Source: Microbacterium abyssi
Lineage (GTDB): Bacteria; Actinomycetota; Actinomycetes; Actinomycetales; Microbacteriaceae
Assembly (NCBI RefSeq): GCF_015277895.1
Contig: NZ_CP063815.1
Coordinates: 1,054,001-1,118,000 of the forward strand
Direction: 5' to 3'
Length of the DNA: 64,000 nucleotides
Positions 34,586 through 43,356 of the stretch are shown piece by piece. Positions within the stretch are counted from its first letter, which is position 1. The number at the start of each line of letters is the position of its first letter. The notes under the pieces are model-generated. The model worked only from the letters and a program-made list of their open reading frames with translations, did not search any database and was not told where the DNA came from. The position numbers were made by a program, and so were the translations under genes.

Positions 34586-37145
34586 GCAGGCGCAGCGCCT
34601 CGCGGCGAGAGGCGACGCCCAGCTTGCGGTAGATCGCGCGCTGATGCGTCTTGACCGTGTTGATCGAGACCGCCAGGGTCTGTGCTATCTCGGCCATCGT
34701 CCTGGTCGTCCGCAGCTGATCGAAGACCGTCTTCTCCCGTTCGGACAGCAGTTCGAGAGGTGAGTTCGCCTCGTGCGGACGCAGACATGCCGCGACGAAA
34801 TCCTCGTACTGGGTGCCCCACGCGAGGTGCTCCGTGAGCAGCTGCCGCATCTCCAGGTCGCCGTCGCAGAACGGACGACGCACGTTCTCCTTCTCCGCGA
34901 TCTCCAGCGCCTGCTCGCAGAGGCTGTGCATGAGCTCGACGTTGTCACGGCGGCGCTGCACCATCGCCCCGGTGATCAGCGTCGCCACCTGGATGTACGA
35001 GATGCTCTGATAACGGACCAGGCGACGCAGCATCTTCAGGGCCGTCAGAGGGTCGCCCGAGCGCCGGATGATCCCTGCGAGGATGACGCTCACCAGCGGC
35101 AGATTGTCCGACTCGACGTACCGTGCGGCGATCGCCAAGGCTCGATCGCGCTGTCCTGCCGACTCAGCGAGCGCAGCCAGTGAGGCATGCCGGAACGCGA
35201 CCCATGACACGCCCTGCGACTCCTGCGGTGGGATCTCCTGCAATTCGATCCCCGCGCGACGTCGCGCCCCCGGATCCTTCGAGGCCGCGGCGGTCCACGC
35301 GAGGATCATGCGCGCGACGCCGGCGAAGGTGCGCCTTCCGCTTCCCCCTCGGAGCACCTGCGAGAGCGCCTGGGTAGCGCGCGGGAGATCATCGGAGAGG
35401 TAGCCGATCAGGCCGACCGCCGTCGACGCGCCGCCACCGGCATAAGGATGCCATGGTCCGTCGTCATCGACGCGCTCGCCGAGGTCCGCGAGGACCTGTT
35501 CGGCCTGCGTCAGATTCCCCGTCCACGCGAGGACGAAGGCGAGGTGACTGAGCGCCCGGCGCTTGAGCACCTCGTCCCCGATGGCATGCGCCTCCTGCGC
35601 CGCCGCCGAGAGGAGCTGGACGGTGCGCTCGGGCTCGTTGCGATGCCGCATCTCCGCCCAGCCGAGCAGATAGAGCAGGGCGGCGTGATCCTGGACGCTC
35701 CCGCCGTCGGGCGTCTGCATCTGCGACTGCACGATCGTGCTCGCCCTGGTCACCTCGGCGCGATCGTCGAGGAGGAACAGCTGCGCGCGCGGCAGGCTGA
35801 GATCGAACACCGGGTCATCGCCGATCTCGGCGGCGCGTGAGACGGCGCTGGCGAGCAGCAGCCTGGCGACGTCCGTCGCGCCGGCGATGTCCCGTGCGCA
35901 GGCACGCACCAGCAGCACCGTCGGATCCTGCGCGTGGGGTTCGGGAAGCGTCATGCACACCCGCTCGAGCATCGCCGACTCCGCGCCCACCAGAATCCCC
36001 ACCCAGTGCGCATGGATGGTGCACAACGCCGCGTCGAAATCGCCGGCATCGATCCAGTGGAGCACGGCCGTGAGCGGATCGGTGGGCTCGAAGAAACGTG
36101 CTGCCGCGCGATGCAGCTGTTCGCGCTTGCCCGGCTGGGCCAGCTCGAGGATCTCGTTGCAGTGGCGTGCGAATTTCGAGTGCCATCGATAGACGGGCCC
36201 GTGATCGGTGTCGAACCTGTCGAGGAAGAGGCCCATCGTGACGCACGAGTGCAGCAGCGCTTCGACGTCTTCGCGACCGGCGAGCACGACGGCGAGCTCG
36301 ACCGTGAGGTCGGGGCAGATCGAGGTGCGCAGCACGAAGCGGGCGAGCTCCGTCGGCAGCCCGCCGAGGACGTGCTCGCGGATGTAGTCGCGCATGAGCT
36401 CTTCATCGTGACCGTCACGGGACAGCGGGGGCACTCCGGTGAGCTGGACGACCTGGATGGCGATGGGCCAGCCGCGTGTGTCCTCGAAGATCATCTCCGG
36501 TGTGACGTCGGTGCGGACGCCCGTGAGCATTCCGGCGATCTCGTCCAGGTCGAACGCCAGCTGATCGGCACGGATGGACGACAGCGGATGCGTGAGCGCC
36601 CAGCGCGCCAGCGCGAGCTCGACATAGCTCGTGCCGACGACGATGATGCGCAGCGGTTCAGGGCCCATGTCGATCAGGGCGCCGAGCAGACCGTCGGTGA
36701 GGGCGGCCTGCGCGCGGTGCGCATCGTCGATGACCAGATAGACCGGGCGCTCCGCGCCGTCCAGGGCATCGGCGAGCGTGTCCAGTGCGTTGCCCGTGTC
36801 GTCCGACCCAGCATCGACAGTGAGGATCTCATCGAACTCGGTGTCGCCGGAGCGCGCCAGCGACTGCAGCGCCTGCACGATCCCCGTGCTGAGCCGGCGC
36901 GGATCGGCGTCGAACGCGCTGAGGGTCAGCCAGGCCACCTGGCCGGGGTTCGCGGTCGCCCACGCGCTGACCGCCGAGGTCTTCCCGTATCCGCTCGGCG
37001 CCGTCACCACGGTCACGCGCTCACGGGCCGTCGTCTCGTCGAGCAGCGTCTGCACCCTCGGCCGATCGACGTGTCCTGCGGGGCGCTGCGGCGGCTGGAA
37101 TCGGGCCCACCTCGACGCGCGTGACGGGGAGCTGGGCAGCGACAT
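34578..37145 (-). CDS. MalT-like LuxR-family transcriptional regulator
   Basis: An 855-residue STAND-type ATPase regulator. Order: N-terminal NTPase domain with Walker A TAPSGYGKTS (Lys55) and Walker B-like VYLVIDDAHRA; a winged-helix segment; a long TPR-like alpha-helical sensor region (about 400-780); and a C-terminal LuxR helix-turn-helix (about 790-855, SEREKTVFDQL and SINTVKTHQRAIYRKLGV). The inducer is unknown. The ATG lies 6 nt behind TACGGT, hence probably leaderless. It is divergent from the MscS gene and convergent with the SHOCT cassette. Confidence 0.9.
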   Translation of the reverse strand: MSLPSSPSRASRWARFQPPQRPAGHVDRPRVQTLLDETTARERVTVVTAPSGYGKTSAVSAWATANPGQVAWLTLSAFDADPRRLSTGIVQALQSLARSGDTEFDEILTVDAGSDDTGNALDTLADALDGAERPVYLVIDDAHRAQAALTDGLLGALIDMGPEPLRIIVVGTSYVELALARWALTHPLSSIRADQLAFDLDEIAGMLTGVRTDVTPEMIFEDTRGWPIAIQVVQLTGVPPLSRDGHDEELMRDYIREHVLGGLPTELARFVLRTSICPDLTVELAVVLAGREDVEALLHSCVTMGLFLDRFDTDHGPVYRWHSKFARHCNEILELAQPGKREQLHRAAARFFEPTDPLTAVLHWIDAGDFDAALCTIHAHWVGILVGAESAMLERVCMTLPEPHAQDPTVLLVRACARDIAGATDVARLLLASAVSRAAEIGDDPVFDLSLPRAQLFLLDDRAEVTRASTIVQSQMQTPDGGSVQDHAALLYLLGWAEMRHRNEPERTVQLLSAAAQEAHAIGDEVLKRRALSHLAFVLAWTGNLTQAEQVLADLGERVDDDGPWHPYAGGGASTAVGLIGYLSDDLPRATQALSQVLRGGSGRRTFAGVARMILAWTAAASKDPGARRRAGIELQEIPPQESQGVSWVAFRHASLAALAESAGQRDRALAIAARYVESDNLPLVSVILAGIIRRSGDPLTALKMLRRLVRYQSISYIQVATLITGAMVQRRRDNVELMHSLCEQALEIAEKENVRRPFCDGDLEMRQLLTEHLAWGTQYEDFVAACLRPHEANSPLELLSEREKTVFDQLRTTRTMAEIAQTLAVSINTVKTHQRAIYRKLGVASRREALRLLS

Positions 37146-37151
37146 ATCAAC

Positions 37152-37157
37152 ACCGTA
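37152..37157 (-). promoter_or_regulatory. Leaderless -10 hexamer of the LuxR-type regulator
   Basis: TACGGT, 6 nt (GTTGAT) before the ATG at 37145. Confidence 0.6.
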
Positions 37158-37239
37158 GCGTCGGGAGGGGACGAGCGGAACAGGCCCCCGTCCTCGCCCG
37201 TCATGGGCGGAAACACCTCGCCAGCGCCCGGACGGGCGC

Positions 37240-37245
37240 TACCCT
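37240..37245 (+). promoter_or_regulatory. Leaderless -10 hexamer of the MscS-family gene
   Basis: TACCCT, 7 nt (CGACGGC) before the ATG at 37253, confirming that start over in-frame codons further upstream. Confidence 0.6.
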
Positions 37246-37252
37246 CGACGGC

Positions 37253-38083
37253 ATGGAGCTGAGCGACTGGATCCCCGAGAGCCTGACGTGGTGGGACATC
37301 GGGCTCGCCGCCGCGGCCGTGATCGTCGGCTGGGTGCTGTCGCGGTTCGCGAAGCGGGGAGTGCGGGCGCTCGCGCATCGCACGCCAGGGATCACCGACC
37401 CGGTGGCGACACTCGCCGGTCGCCTGACGCAGTACACGATCGTCCTGCTGGGAGTGGGCGTCGCGCTCGCGTTCCTCGGCGCGAACATCCAGCCGCTGAT
37501 CGCCATCGTCGTCGTGGTGGCGGTGGTCCTCGCGCTGGTGCTGCGCGGCATCGCCGACAACTTCGCCGCCGGTGTGCTGCTGCAGACCCGTAAGCCGATC
37601 GTGGTGGGGGACGAGATCCAGGTCGACGGACCGGACGGACCAGTCACCGGAACGGTGATCGAACTCAACGGACGCGCCGTGGTGCTGGCGACGGCGGATG
37701 GGCGGCTGGTCCACGTCCCGAACGGGACCGTGCTGCGAGAGCCCATCATCAACGACTCCACGCACGGTGCGCGGCGCAGCGAAGTCGAGGTACGCGTACG
37801 GCGCTCCGGGGTCGCCGTCGACATGATCCTCGAGCAGCTGCTCGACGCGGTCGGCTCCGCTGACGGCGTGCACCAACGTGAGCATCCGCGGGCGCTCGTG
37901 ACGACGCTCTCGGCGGACAGGGTGAGCGCCCGCCTACAGTTCTGGCATCACCCGCTGCACGGCGTGACGGTCACGGATGCCGTGGTGCGAGCGGTCGGAT
38001 CGCTCATCGACGCGAGCGCCTGGACCGGCACCGTCACCAGTGAGCCGGCCTCGCCTCCGCTCACGCCGCCGGACGAGGTGTGA
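37253..38083 (+). CDS. Short MscS-family mechanosensitive channel
   Basis: A 276-residue membrane protein with three hydrophobic helices (about 15-35, 55-80, 85-115). Next is the MscS pore/beta domain with GIADNFAAGVLLQTRKPIVVGDEIQVDG and VPNGTVLREPIIN. Its length matches the minimal channel family. It would release osmolytes on hypo-osmotic shock. The convergent SulP gene ends 6 bp away. Confidence 0.88.
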   Translation: MELSDWIPESLTWWDIGLAAAAVIVGWVLSRFAKRGVRALAHRTPGITDPVATLAGRLTQYTIVLLGVGVALAFLGANIQPLIAIVVVVAVVLALVLRGIADNFAAGVLLQTRKPIVVGDEIQVDGPDGPVTGTVIELNGRAVVLATADGRLVHVPNGTVLREPIINDSTHGARRSEVEVRVRRSGVAVDMILEQLLDAVGSADGVHQREHPRALVTTLSADRVSARLQFWHHPLHGVTVTDAVVRAVGSLIDASAWTGTVTSEPASPPLTPPDEV

Positions 38084-38089
38084 GGGCTC

Positions 38090-39760
38090 TCAGCTCTGCT
38101 CGTCGACCCACGCGCGCGCATCGGCGTACGCGCGCCGCAGAGCCCGCCCGATCCACTCGTCACCGCGATAGATGTCGTCCGCGCTGATCTCGGTCAGGCC
38201 GACGGCCGTGAACTGCTGCATGAGCCGCTTCTCACTGACCACCAGCTTGAGCACGGAGTCCGAGTCCGCGAGCAGTCGGGCGTACCGCTCCAGGACGTCC
38301 ATGTGGGCGAGTCCGATCTGATCGGTGCCGCGCAGGCGGATGATGACCACGGAGTGCCGCGAGCTCTGGCCGACCGCGGGCAGCTGGCGCTCGACCGTCG
38401 GGGCGCTGGCGAAGAACAGGCTCCCGTAGGGCTGCAGGATGACCACCTCGGAGGGAGGGATGACCGGACGCGGATCGGTCTCGCGCATCCGCCCGTCGTC
38501 CGAGATCCGCACCTCGCGCACCCTCACCCGGTTGGACGCCTGAGCGACGAAGAGGATGATGCCGAGGCCGACGCCGGCGAGCACGGCAAACTGCAGGGGG
38601 ATCAGCAGCGTCAGCGCGAAGGTCACTGCCATGACAGCGGATTGCAGGGGCCCAGTCCGGATCACGGAGTACACCCGGCCGGGTCTGATCGCGCTGATGC
38701 CGACGACGATGAGGAGCCCGGCGAGCGCGGGCATCGCCACGTAGGCGACCAGATCGGATGCGACCAACACGACCAGCGCCATCACGGCGCCGGCGACGAA
38801 CAGGGCGAGCCGCGTCTTCGCGCCGGCGGCGACGAGCAGCGCGGACGCGGACATCGATCCTCCGACCGGCATGCCGCGGAACAGTCCGGACACGACGTTC
38901 CCGATGCCCTGCCCGACGATGTCGCGTGACGGATCGGCGCGCGGCCGGCCGGCCGGGGTCGGGATGCTGGCGGAGACCCCGGCACCCTGGACGATCCCGA
39001 CGAAGGCCAGCGAACACGCCGGCACGATCAGATACAGCACATCGTCGATCTGCGGCAGCACCGGGGGCGGCAGGCCGCGGGGGACATCCACGACGTCGCG
39101 CAGCTGGGCCACCGGCGCCCCCATCCAGAGCGCCAGCATCAGGCCGCACACCGAGCCCACGATGACGGCGACGACGAGGCCGAGGCTGCCGAAGCGGGTC
39201 GGCTGCAGGCACACGATGATCAGGATGCTGATCGAACCCACGATGACGGCGGGCAGGTTCCACTGCAGGACGTGCACGAGGGTGTCGACGGTCCGCAGGA
39301 TGCGATTGTCGCCCTCCGCCTGGTACCCGGTGAAGTTCGACAGCTGACCGAGCACGATGTTCACGCCGACCGCGGTGACGAAACCCGTCATCACCGCGGT
39401 CGGCACGAATCGCACGAGCCGGCCGGCCTTGAGCAGCCCCGCGACGATCATCGCCGCGCCTGACAGCATTGCGAGCGTGTACAGGGCGCGCTCCGGATCC
39501 GCTCGGCTGTCCAGATCGGCATCCGCGACGACCAGCGCCATCGCGCCCGTCGCCTGCACGGCCATGAACGAGCTCGAGGTGAAGAACGCGGCACCGACCA
39601 TCCCGAACAGGTAGGCGTACAGCCCCGCCAGCGGGTTCACTCCGGCGAGGAGCCCGGCGGCTAGGCCATCCGGCACGCTCTCCACGCCGAGCACGGCGCC
39701 CGCGGCGAGGTCTTTGCCGAGGGTGTTGCGTGAGAACCAGCGCCGGAGGGGGATCCGCAT
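38090..39760 (-). CDS. SulP-family anion transporter with STAS domain, copy 1
   Basis: A 556-residue membrane protein. Its SLC26/SulP core of 10-14 helices starts with GKDLAAGAVLGVESVPDGLAAG and contains GLFRGMPVGGSMSASAL. A C-terminal STAS domain (about 430-540) follows, with VVILQPYGSLFFASAP and IIRLRGTDQIGLA. The family moves sulfate, bicarbonate or other anions; the substrate is not readable. It is divergent from the arylsulfatase gene, which makes sulfate plausible. ATG lies 7 nt behind TAGCGT. Confidence 0.9.
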   Translation of the reverse strand: MRIPLRRWFSRNTLGKDLAAGAVLGVESVPDGLAAGLLAGVNPLAGLYAYLFGMVGAAFFTSSSFMAVQATGAMALVVADADLDSRADPERALYTLAMLSGAAMIVAGLLKAGRLVRFVPTAVMTGFVTAVGVNIVLGQLSNFTGYQAEGDNRILRTVDTLVHVLQWNLPAVIVGSISILIIVCLQPTRFGSLGLVVAVIVGSVCGLMLALWMGAPVAQLRDVVDVPRGLPPPVLPQIDDVLYLIVPACSLAFVGIVQGAGVSASIPTPAGRPRADPSRDIVGQGIGNVVSGLFRGMPVGGSMSASALLVAAGAKTRLALFVAGAVMALVVLVASDLVAYVAMPALAGLLIVVGISAIRPGRVYSVIRTGPLQSAVMAVTFALTLLIPLQFAVLAGVGLGIILFVAQASNRVRVREVRISDDGRMRETDPRPVIPPSEVVILQPYGSLFFASAPTVERQLPAVGQSSRHSVVIIRLRGTDQIGLAHMDVLERYARLLADSDSVLKLVVSEKRLMQQFTAVGLTEISADDIYRGDEWIGRALRRAYADARAWVDEQS

Positions 39761-39767
39761 CTACCTC

Positions 39768-39773
39768 ACGCTA
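39768..39773 (-). promoter_or_regulatory. Leaderless -10 hexamer of SulP copy 1
   Basis: TAGCGT with a 7-nt spacer (GAGGTAG) before the ATG at 39760. The gap 39761-39899 holds this and the divergent sulfatase promoter, and nothing else visible. Confidence 0.6.
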
Positions 39774-39847
39774 ACGGCCGGGCCGGGTGATTGGCCATCG
39801 CTCACCCGCCGAGGGTGAACTGCCGGGGAATCCGCAGCGAGCGGGAA

Positions 39848-39853
39848 TAGCGT
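39848..39853 (+). promoter_or_regulatory. Candidate -10 hexamer of the arylsulfatase gene
   Basis: TAGCGT about 46 nt before the GTG chosen as start. The upstream in-frame GTG (39852) is embedded in it and so is an unlikely start. Confidence 0.45.
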
Positions 39854-39899
39854 GACGCGCAAGGCGTCAGAAGCAGACCCGCGAACGAAGGAGCGAGAA

Positions 39900-42233
39900 G
39901 TGTCGGAATCCAAGGCTGAGTTTGGCGGAGAAATCAAAGTCGATATCCGGGACTCGACTCCGGACTGGAGTCCGTATGAGCTCCCGAAAGCGCCGGAGGG
40001 TGCGCCGAACGTCCTCGTGATCCTGTACGACGACACTGGCATGGCAACGTGGTCGCCGTACGGCGGTCGGGTGACCATGCCGGCGCTGGATCGCCTGGCG
40101 GAAGGCGGGCTGACGTACACACAGTGGCACACCACGGCGATCTGCTCATCGACGCGATCGACGTTCCTGACCGGACGCAACCATCACGCCAACGGCATGG
40201 GCGTGATCATGGAGGGCACCAATGGCTTCCCCGGTTATTCCGGGCGCATCCCGAAGGAATGCGCGACGATCGGACAGGTTCTGCAGGACAATGGCTACTC
40301 CACGTTCTGGGTGGGCAAGAACCACAACGTTCCGGAGGAAGACATCTCCTCGGGTGGCAGCAAGTCGCAGTGGCCGCTGGCGATGGGCTTCGATCGGTTC
40401 TACGGCTTCCTCGGTGGCGAGACCAACCAGTGGTATCCCGACCTCGTCGAGGACAACCGGTTCATCGAGCCGCCGTACACACCGGAAGAGGGCTACCATC
40501 TCTCCAAAGATCTCGCTGACCAGGCGATCCGGATGATCCGCGATCAGAATGCCTCCAACCCCTCGAAGCCGTGGTTCACCTGGTACAACCCCGGGGCGAA
40601 TCATGCGCCCCACCAGGCGCCCGAGGAATACATCGCGAAGTACAAGGGCCTGTTCGACGACGGGTACGACGCATATCGCACGTGGGTGCTTGAGCGGATG
40701 GTCGAGCGCGGCATACTGCCCGCCGGCACGAACCTGACTGAGTTCAACCCGATGCCAGAGGCGCAGGCGAACCCGGCCGATCACGTCAAGCCGTGGAACT
40801 CGCTCTCGGACGACGAGAAGCGGCTTTTCAGCAGGATGGCGGAAGTCTTCGCCGGCTTCAGCGAATACACCGACACGCAGATCGGCCGCATCATCGACTA
40901 CCTCGAAGAATCGGGTCAGCTCGAGAACACACTCATCTTCTACTGCGCCGACAACGGCGCATCTGGCGAGGGATCGCCGGACGGCTCGGTCAACGAGAAC
41001 AAGTTCTTCAACGGGTTTCCCGACGATCTACAGGAGAACCTCGACAAGATGGGCACGCTGGGCTCCGAGGCGACTTACAACCACTACCCGACCGGGTGGG
41101 CGGCTGCATTCTCGGCACCGTTCAAGATGTTCAAGCGCTACGCGCAGTATGCCGGCGGCTCCGGAGATCCGATGATCATTCACTGGCCGGCCGGCATCAA
41201 GGCGGCTGGTGAGGTGCGGCATCAGTACCATCACAGCGTCGACATCGTTTCGACGATCCTGGACGTCATCGGCATCGAGTTCCCCGAGGTGTACCGCGGC
41301 GTCGAGCAGCGCCCCCTTGCTGGTGTGTCGATGAAGTACTCCTTCGATGCCGCGCCGGATGCTGCGACGGAGAAGAAGGTGCAGTACTACGCGATGCTCG
41401 GCACGCGCGGTATCTGGAAGGACGGCTGGAAGGCTGCTGCCGTTCATGCACCGCTGACTGGGCACGGCCGGTTCGACGAGGATGAGTGGGAGCTCTACCA
41501 CGTAGACGTCGACCGCTCCGAGTCCAGGAACCTTGCCGCCGAACACCCGGAGAAGCTCAGGGATCTGCAGGAGGCGTTCGATGTCGAAGCGAGGGCGAAC
41601 TTCGTGTACCCGCTCGATGACCGCTCCGCGCGTGAGCAGCTGACCATCGAGCGCCCGCAGGCGGAGCCGACACGCGACCGGTACATCTACTACCCGGGAA
41701 CCACTTCCGTACCCGAGTCGGTCGCCGTGAGCGTGCGCGGTCGATCGTTCAAGATCATCGCCGATGTAGTGATCGAGGATGGCACTCAGGGCGTCATCTT
41801 CGCGCACGGTTCGCGGTTCGGCGGTCACTCGCTGTTCATCAAAGAGGGCAAGCTCACCTACGTGTACAACTTCCTCGGCATCCCGCCGGAGCAGACGTTC
41901 ACCTCGGAGGCGCTTGCGGCCGGTCCGCACTCTCTCGGTATGGAGTTCATCCGCGAGGATGCAGGAGAGCACGGTGAGTCGATTGGGACGTGCAAGCTCT
42001 ACGTCGACGATCAGGTCGTCGCCTCCGGCCCGATGCGCACGCAGACCGGGAAGTTCACGCTGTGCGGCGACGGGCTGTGCGTCGGCTACGACAGCGCCGA
42101 TGCGGTGAGCGGCCAGTATACGAACCCGTTCCCGTTCACGGCCGGTAAGCTCCTCGGTGTCGGTATCGACGTCAGCGAAGAGCAGTACCTCGACCTCGAG
42201 CTCGAGGCACGGGCAGCGCTCGCGCGCGAGTAG
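39900..42233 (+). CDS. Arylsulfatase (alkaline phosphatase superfamily), cytosolic
   Basis: Hydrolyses sulfate esters. The 777-residue protein has no signal peptide. Its sulfatase domain (about 35-560) begins with the metal ligands ILYDDTGMATWSPYGG (Asp44, Asp45), the active-site segment TTAICSSTRSTFLTGR (Cys82 as formylglycine candidate, Arg86) and CADNGASGEG for the later Asp-Asn metal pair. The usual proline of C-x-P-x-R is Ser84 here. Residues 575-777 form an extra beta-rich domain of the kind found in long actinobacterial sulfatases. GTG 39900 has AGGAG 6 nt upstream. A formylglycine-generating enzyme gene lies 1.1 kb further on. Confidence 0.9.
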   Translation: MSESKAEFGGEIKVDIRDSTPDWSPYELPKAPEGAPNVLVILYDDTGMATWSPYGGRVTMPALDRLAEGGLTYTQWHTTAICSSTRSTFLTGRNHHANGMGVIMEGTNGFPGYSGRIPKECATIGQVLQDNGYSTFWVGKNHNVPEEDISSGGSKSQWPLAMGFDRFYGFLGGETNQWYPDLVEDNRFIEPPYTPEEGYHLSKDLADQAIRMIRDQNASNPSKPWFTWYNPGANHAPHQAPEEYIAKYKGLFDDGYDAYRTWVLERMVERGILPAGTNLTEFNPMPEAQANPADHVKPWNSLSDDEKRLFSRMAEVFAGFSEYTDTQIGRIIDYLEESGQLENTLIFYCADNGASGEGSPDGSVNENKFFNGFPDDLQENLDKMGTLGSEATYNHYPTGWAAAFSAPFKMFKRYAQYAGGSGDPMIIHWPAGIKAAGEVRHQYHHSVDIVSTILDVIGIEFPEVYRGVEQRPLAGVSMKYSFDAAPDAATEKKVQYYAMLGTRGIWKDGWKAAAVHAPLTGHGRFDEDEWELYHVDVDRSESRNLAAEHPEKLRDLQEAFDVEARANFVYPLDDRSAREQLTIERPQAEPTRDRYIYYPGTTSVPESVAVSVRGRSFKIIADVVIEDGTQGVIFAHGSRFGGHSLFIKEGKLTYVYNFLGIPPEQTFTSEALAAGPHSLGMEFIREDAGEHGESIGTCKLYVDDQVVASGPMRTQTGKFTLCGDGLCVGYDSADAVSGQYTNPFPFTAGKLLGVGIDVSEEQYLDLELEARAALARE

Positions 42234-42236
42234 GGT

Positions 42237-43295
42237 TCATGCCGCGGCTCCCGAAAGCCAGCGCAGCCATCGGGAGCCGGGGTCGCCCTCCAGGAGGAGC
42301 GCGCGCACCAGCAGTGTGAGCGGGATGGCCAGAACCGCGCCGAGTGGTCCGATGATGAACGTCCAGAAGATCACGGAGAAGAACGTCAGCGTCAGGCTCA
42401 GATTCACAGCGTCGCTGACGAACTTCGGCTGAACCAGCACCTGCAGCACGACGTTCACGGCGCAGTAGATCACGATCACCGCCGCCATCAAGGGCCACCC
42501 GCCGACGACCAGCGCGAGCATCGCGGGCGGAACCAGCCCGATCACGAACCCGATGTTCGGGATGAAGTTCGTCACGAACGCCAGCACCGCCCAGACGATC
42601 GGGGCGGGCACTCCGAGCGCCCAAAGAGCCAGCCCGTCGACCACCGCCACGACCGCGCCGAACGTGGCGTTCACCAGGTAGTACCGTCGTACGCCTGCAC
42701 CGAAGCGACGGAACCGTGTGAGCGCAGGTCGGGCGGCCGGGCCGAACGAGGTCTCGGCGAGCGAGTACCTTGCGGCGTCCACTGTCATGTAGATCAGATA
42801 GGCGAACACGAAGAACAGTGCGACGAGGACCGACAGCAGGGAGCCGGCGAGGGATGCTGCGAACCCGAGGATCGCTGACGGCTGAAGGAACTCGGCGCTC
42901 TGCGACGAACCCTCCAGCGTCAGCCCCAGGCCGTGAAGCCACTCCGCCAGAGTCTGGCTGGCGGCGAGCAGCTCTGCGGTGTAGTCGTCGATCAGACGCG
43001 CGAACTGGAGGCCGGCCAGCGCGAGCAGCAGCGCGAGCGCGATGAGCACGCCCCACGCGGTCGCGACGACCGCCAGGGTGCCGACCCACCGTGGCCGGCC
43101 GCCTCGGTCCAGCCGGTGTCGCACGGGAAGGCAGATGATGACGATCACTCCGGCGAGTGCGAGCGGAGCGACCAGATCGCGACCGAGCCACATCCCGGCC
43201 AGGACGATGACGGCTGCGGCCAGCGCGATCACCGTCCGCAGACCTGGTGATAGCGCCGGGGGCTGCGCACCGTCGCCGATCGCTCCGGGAGTCAC
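42237..43295 (-). CDS. AI-2E-family permease, copy 1
   Basis: A 352-residue membrane protein with about eight helices. Family features are the N-terminal helical pair, FARLIDDYTAELLAASQTLAEW in the extracytoplasmic stretch, and the C-terminal block FIPNIGFVIGLVPPAMLALVVGG with GPLGAVLAIPLTLLVRALL. Members export AI-2 or sodium/protons; many are unassigned. GTG start with TAGCCT at 6 nt, so leaderless. It ends 3 bp from the convergent sulfatase stop. Confidence 0.88.
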   Translation of the reverse strand: MTPGAIGDGAQPPALSPGLRTVIALAAAVIVLAGMWLGRDLVAPLALAGVIVIICLPVRHRLDRGGRPRWVGTLAVVATAWGVLIALALLLALAGLQFARLIDDYTAELLAASQTLAEWLHGLGLTLEGSSQSAEFLQPSAILGFAASLAGSLLSVLVALFFVFAYLIYMTVDAARYSLAETSFGPAARPALTRFRRFGAGVRRYYLVNATFGAVVAVVDGLALWALGVPAPIVWAVLAFVTNFIPNIGFVIGLVPPAMLALVVGGWPLMAAVIVIYCAVNVVLQVLVQPKFVSDAVNLSLTLTFFSVIFWTFIIGPLGAVLAIPLTLLVRALLLEGDPGSRWLRWLSGAAA

Positions 43296-43301
43296 TCGTT
43301 C

Positions 43302-43307
43302 AGGCTA
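43302..43307 (-). promoter_or_regulatory. Leaderless -10 hexamer of AI-2E copy 1
   Basis: TAGCCT, 6 nt (GAACGA) before the GTG at 43295; divergent from the FGE promoter 38 bp away. Confidence 0.6.
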
Positions 43308-43344
43308 CCGACCGCATCCTGTCCAGGATAGGGGGGCGCGACAC

Positions 43345-43350
43345 TACCCT
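43345..43350 (+). promoter_or_regulatory. Leaderless -10 hexamer of the FGE gene
   Basis: TACCCT, 6 nt (GGAGGC) before the ATG at 43357. The GGAGG in the spacer is too close to the start for usual ribosome binding. Confidence 0.55.
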
Positions 43351-43356
43351 GGAGGC

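Noticed and set aside
39852..39899. Upstream GTG start for the arylsulfatase
   Set aside because: It lies inside a TAGCGT promoter hexamer, while GTG 39900 has AGGAG at the right distance.
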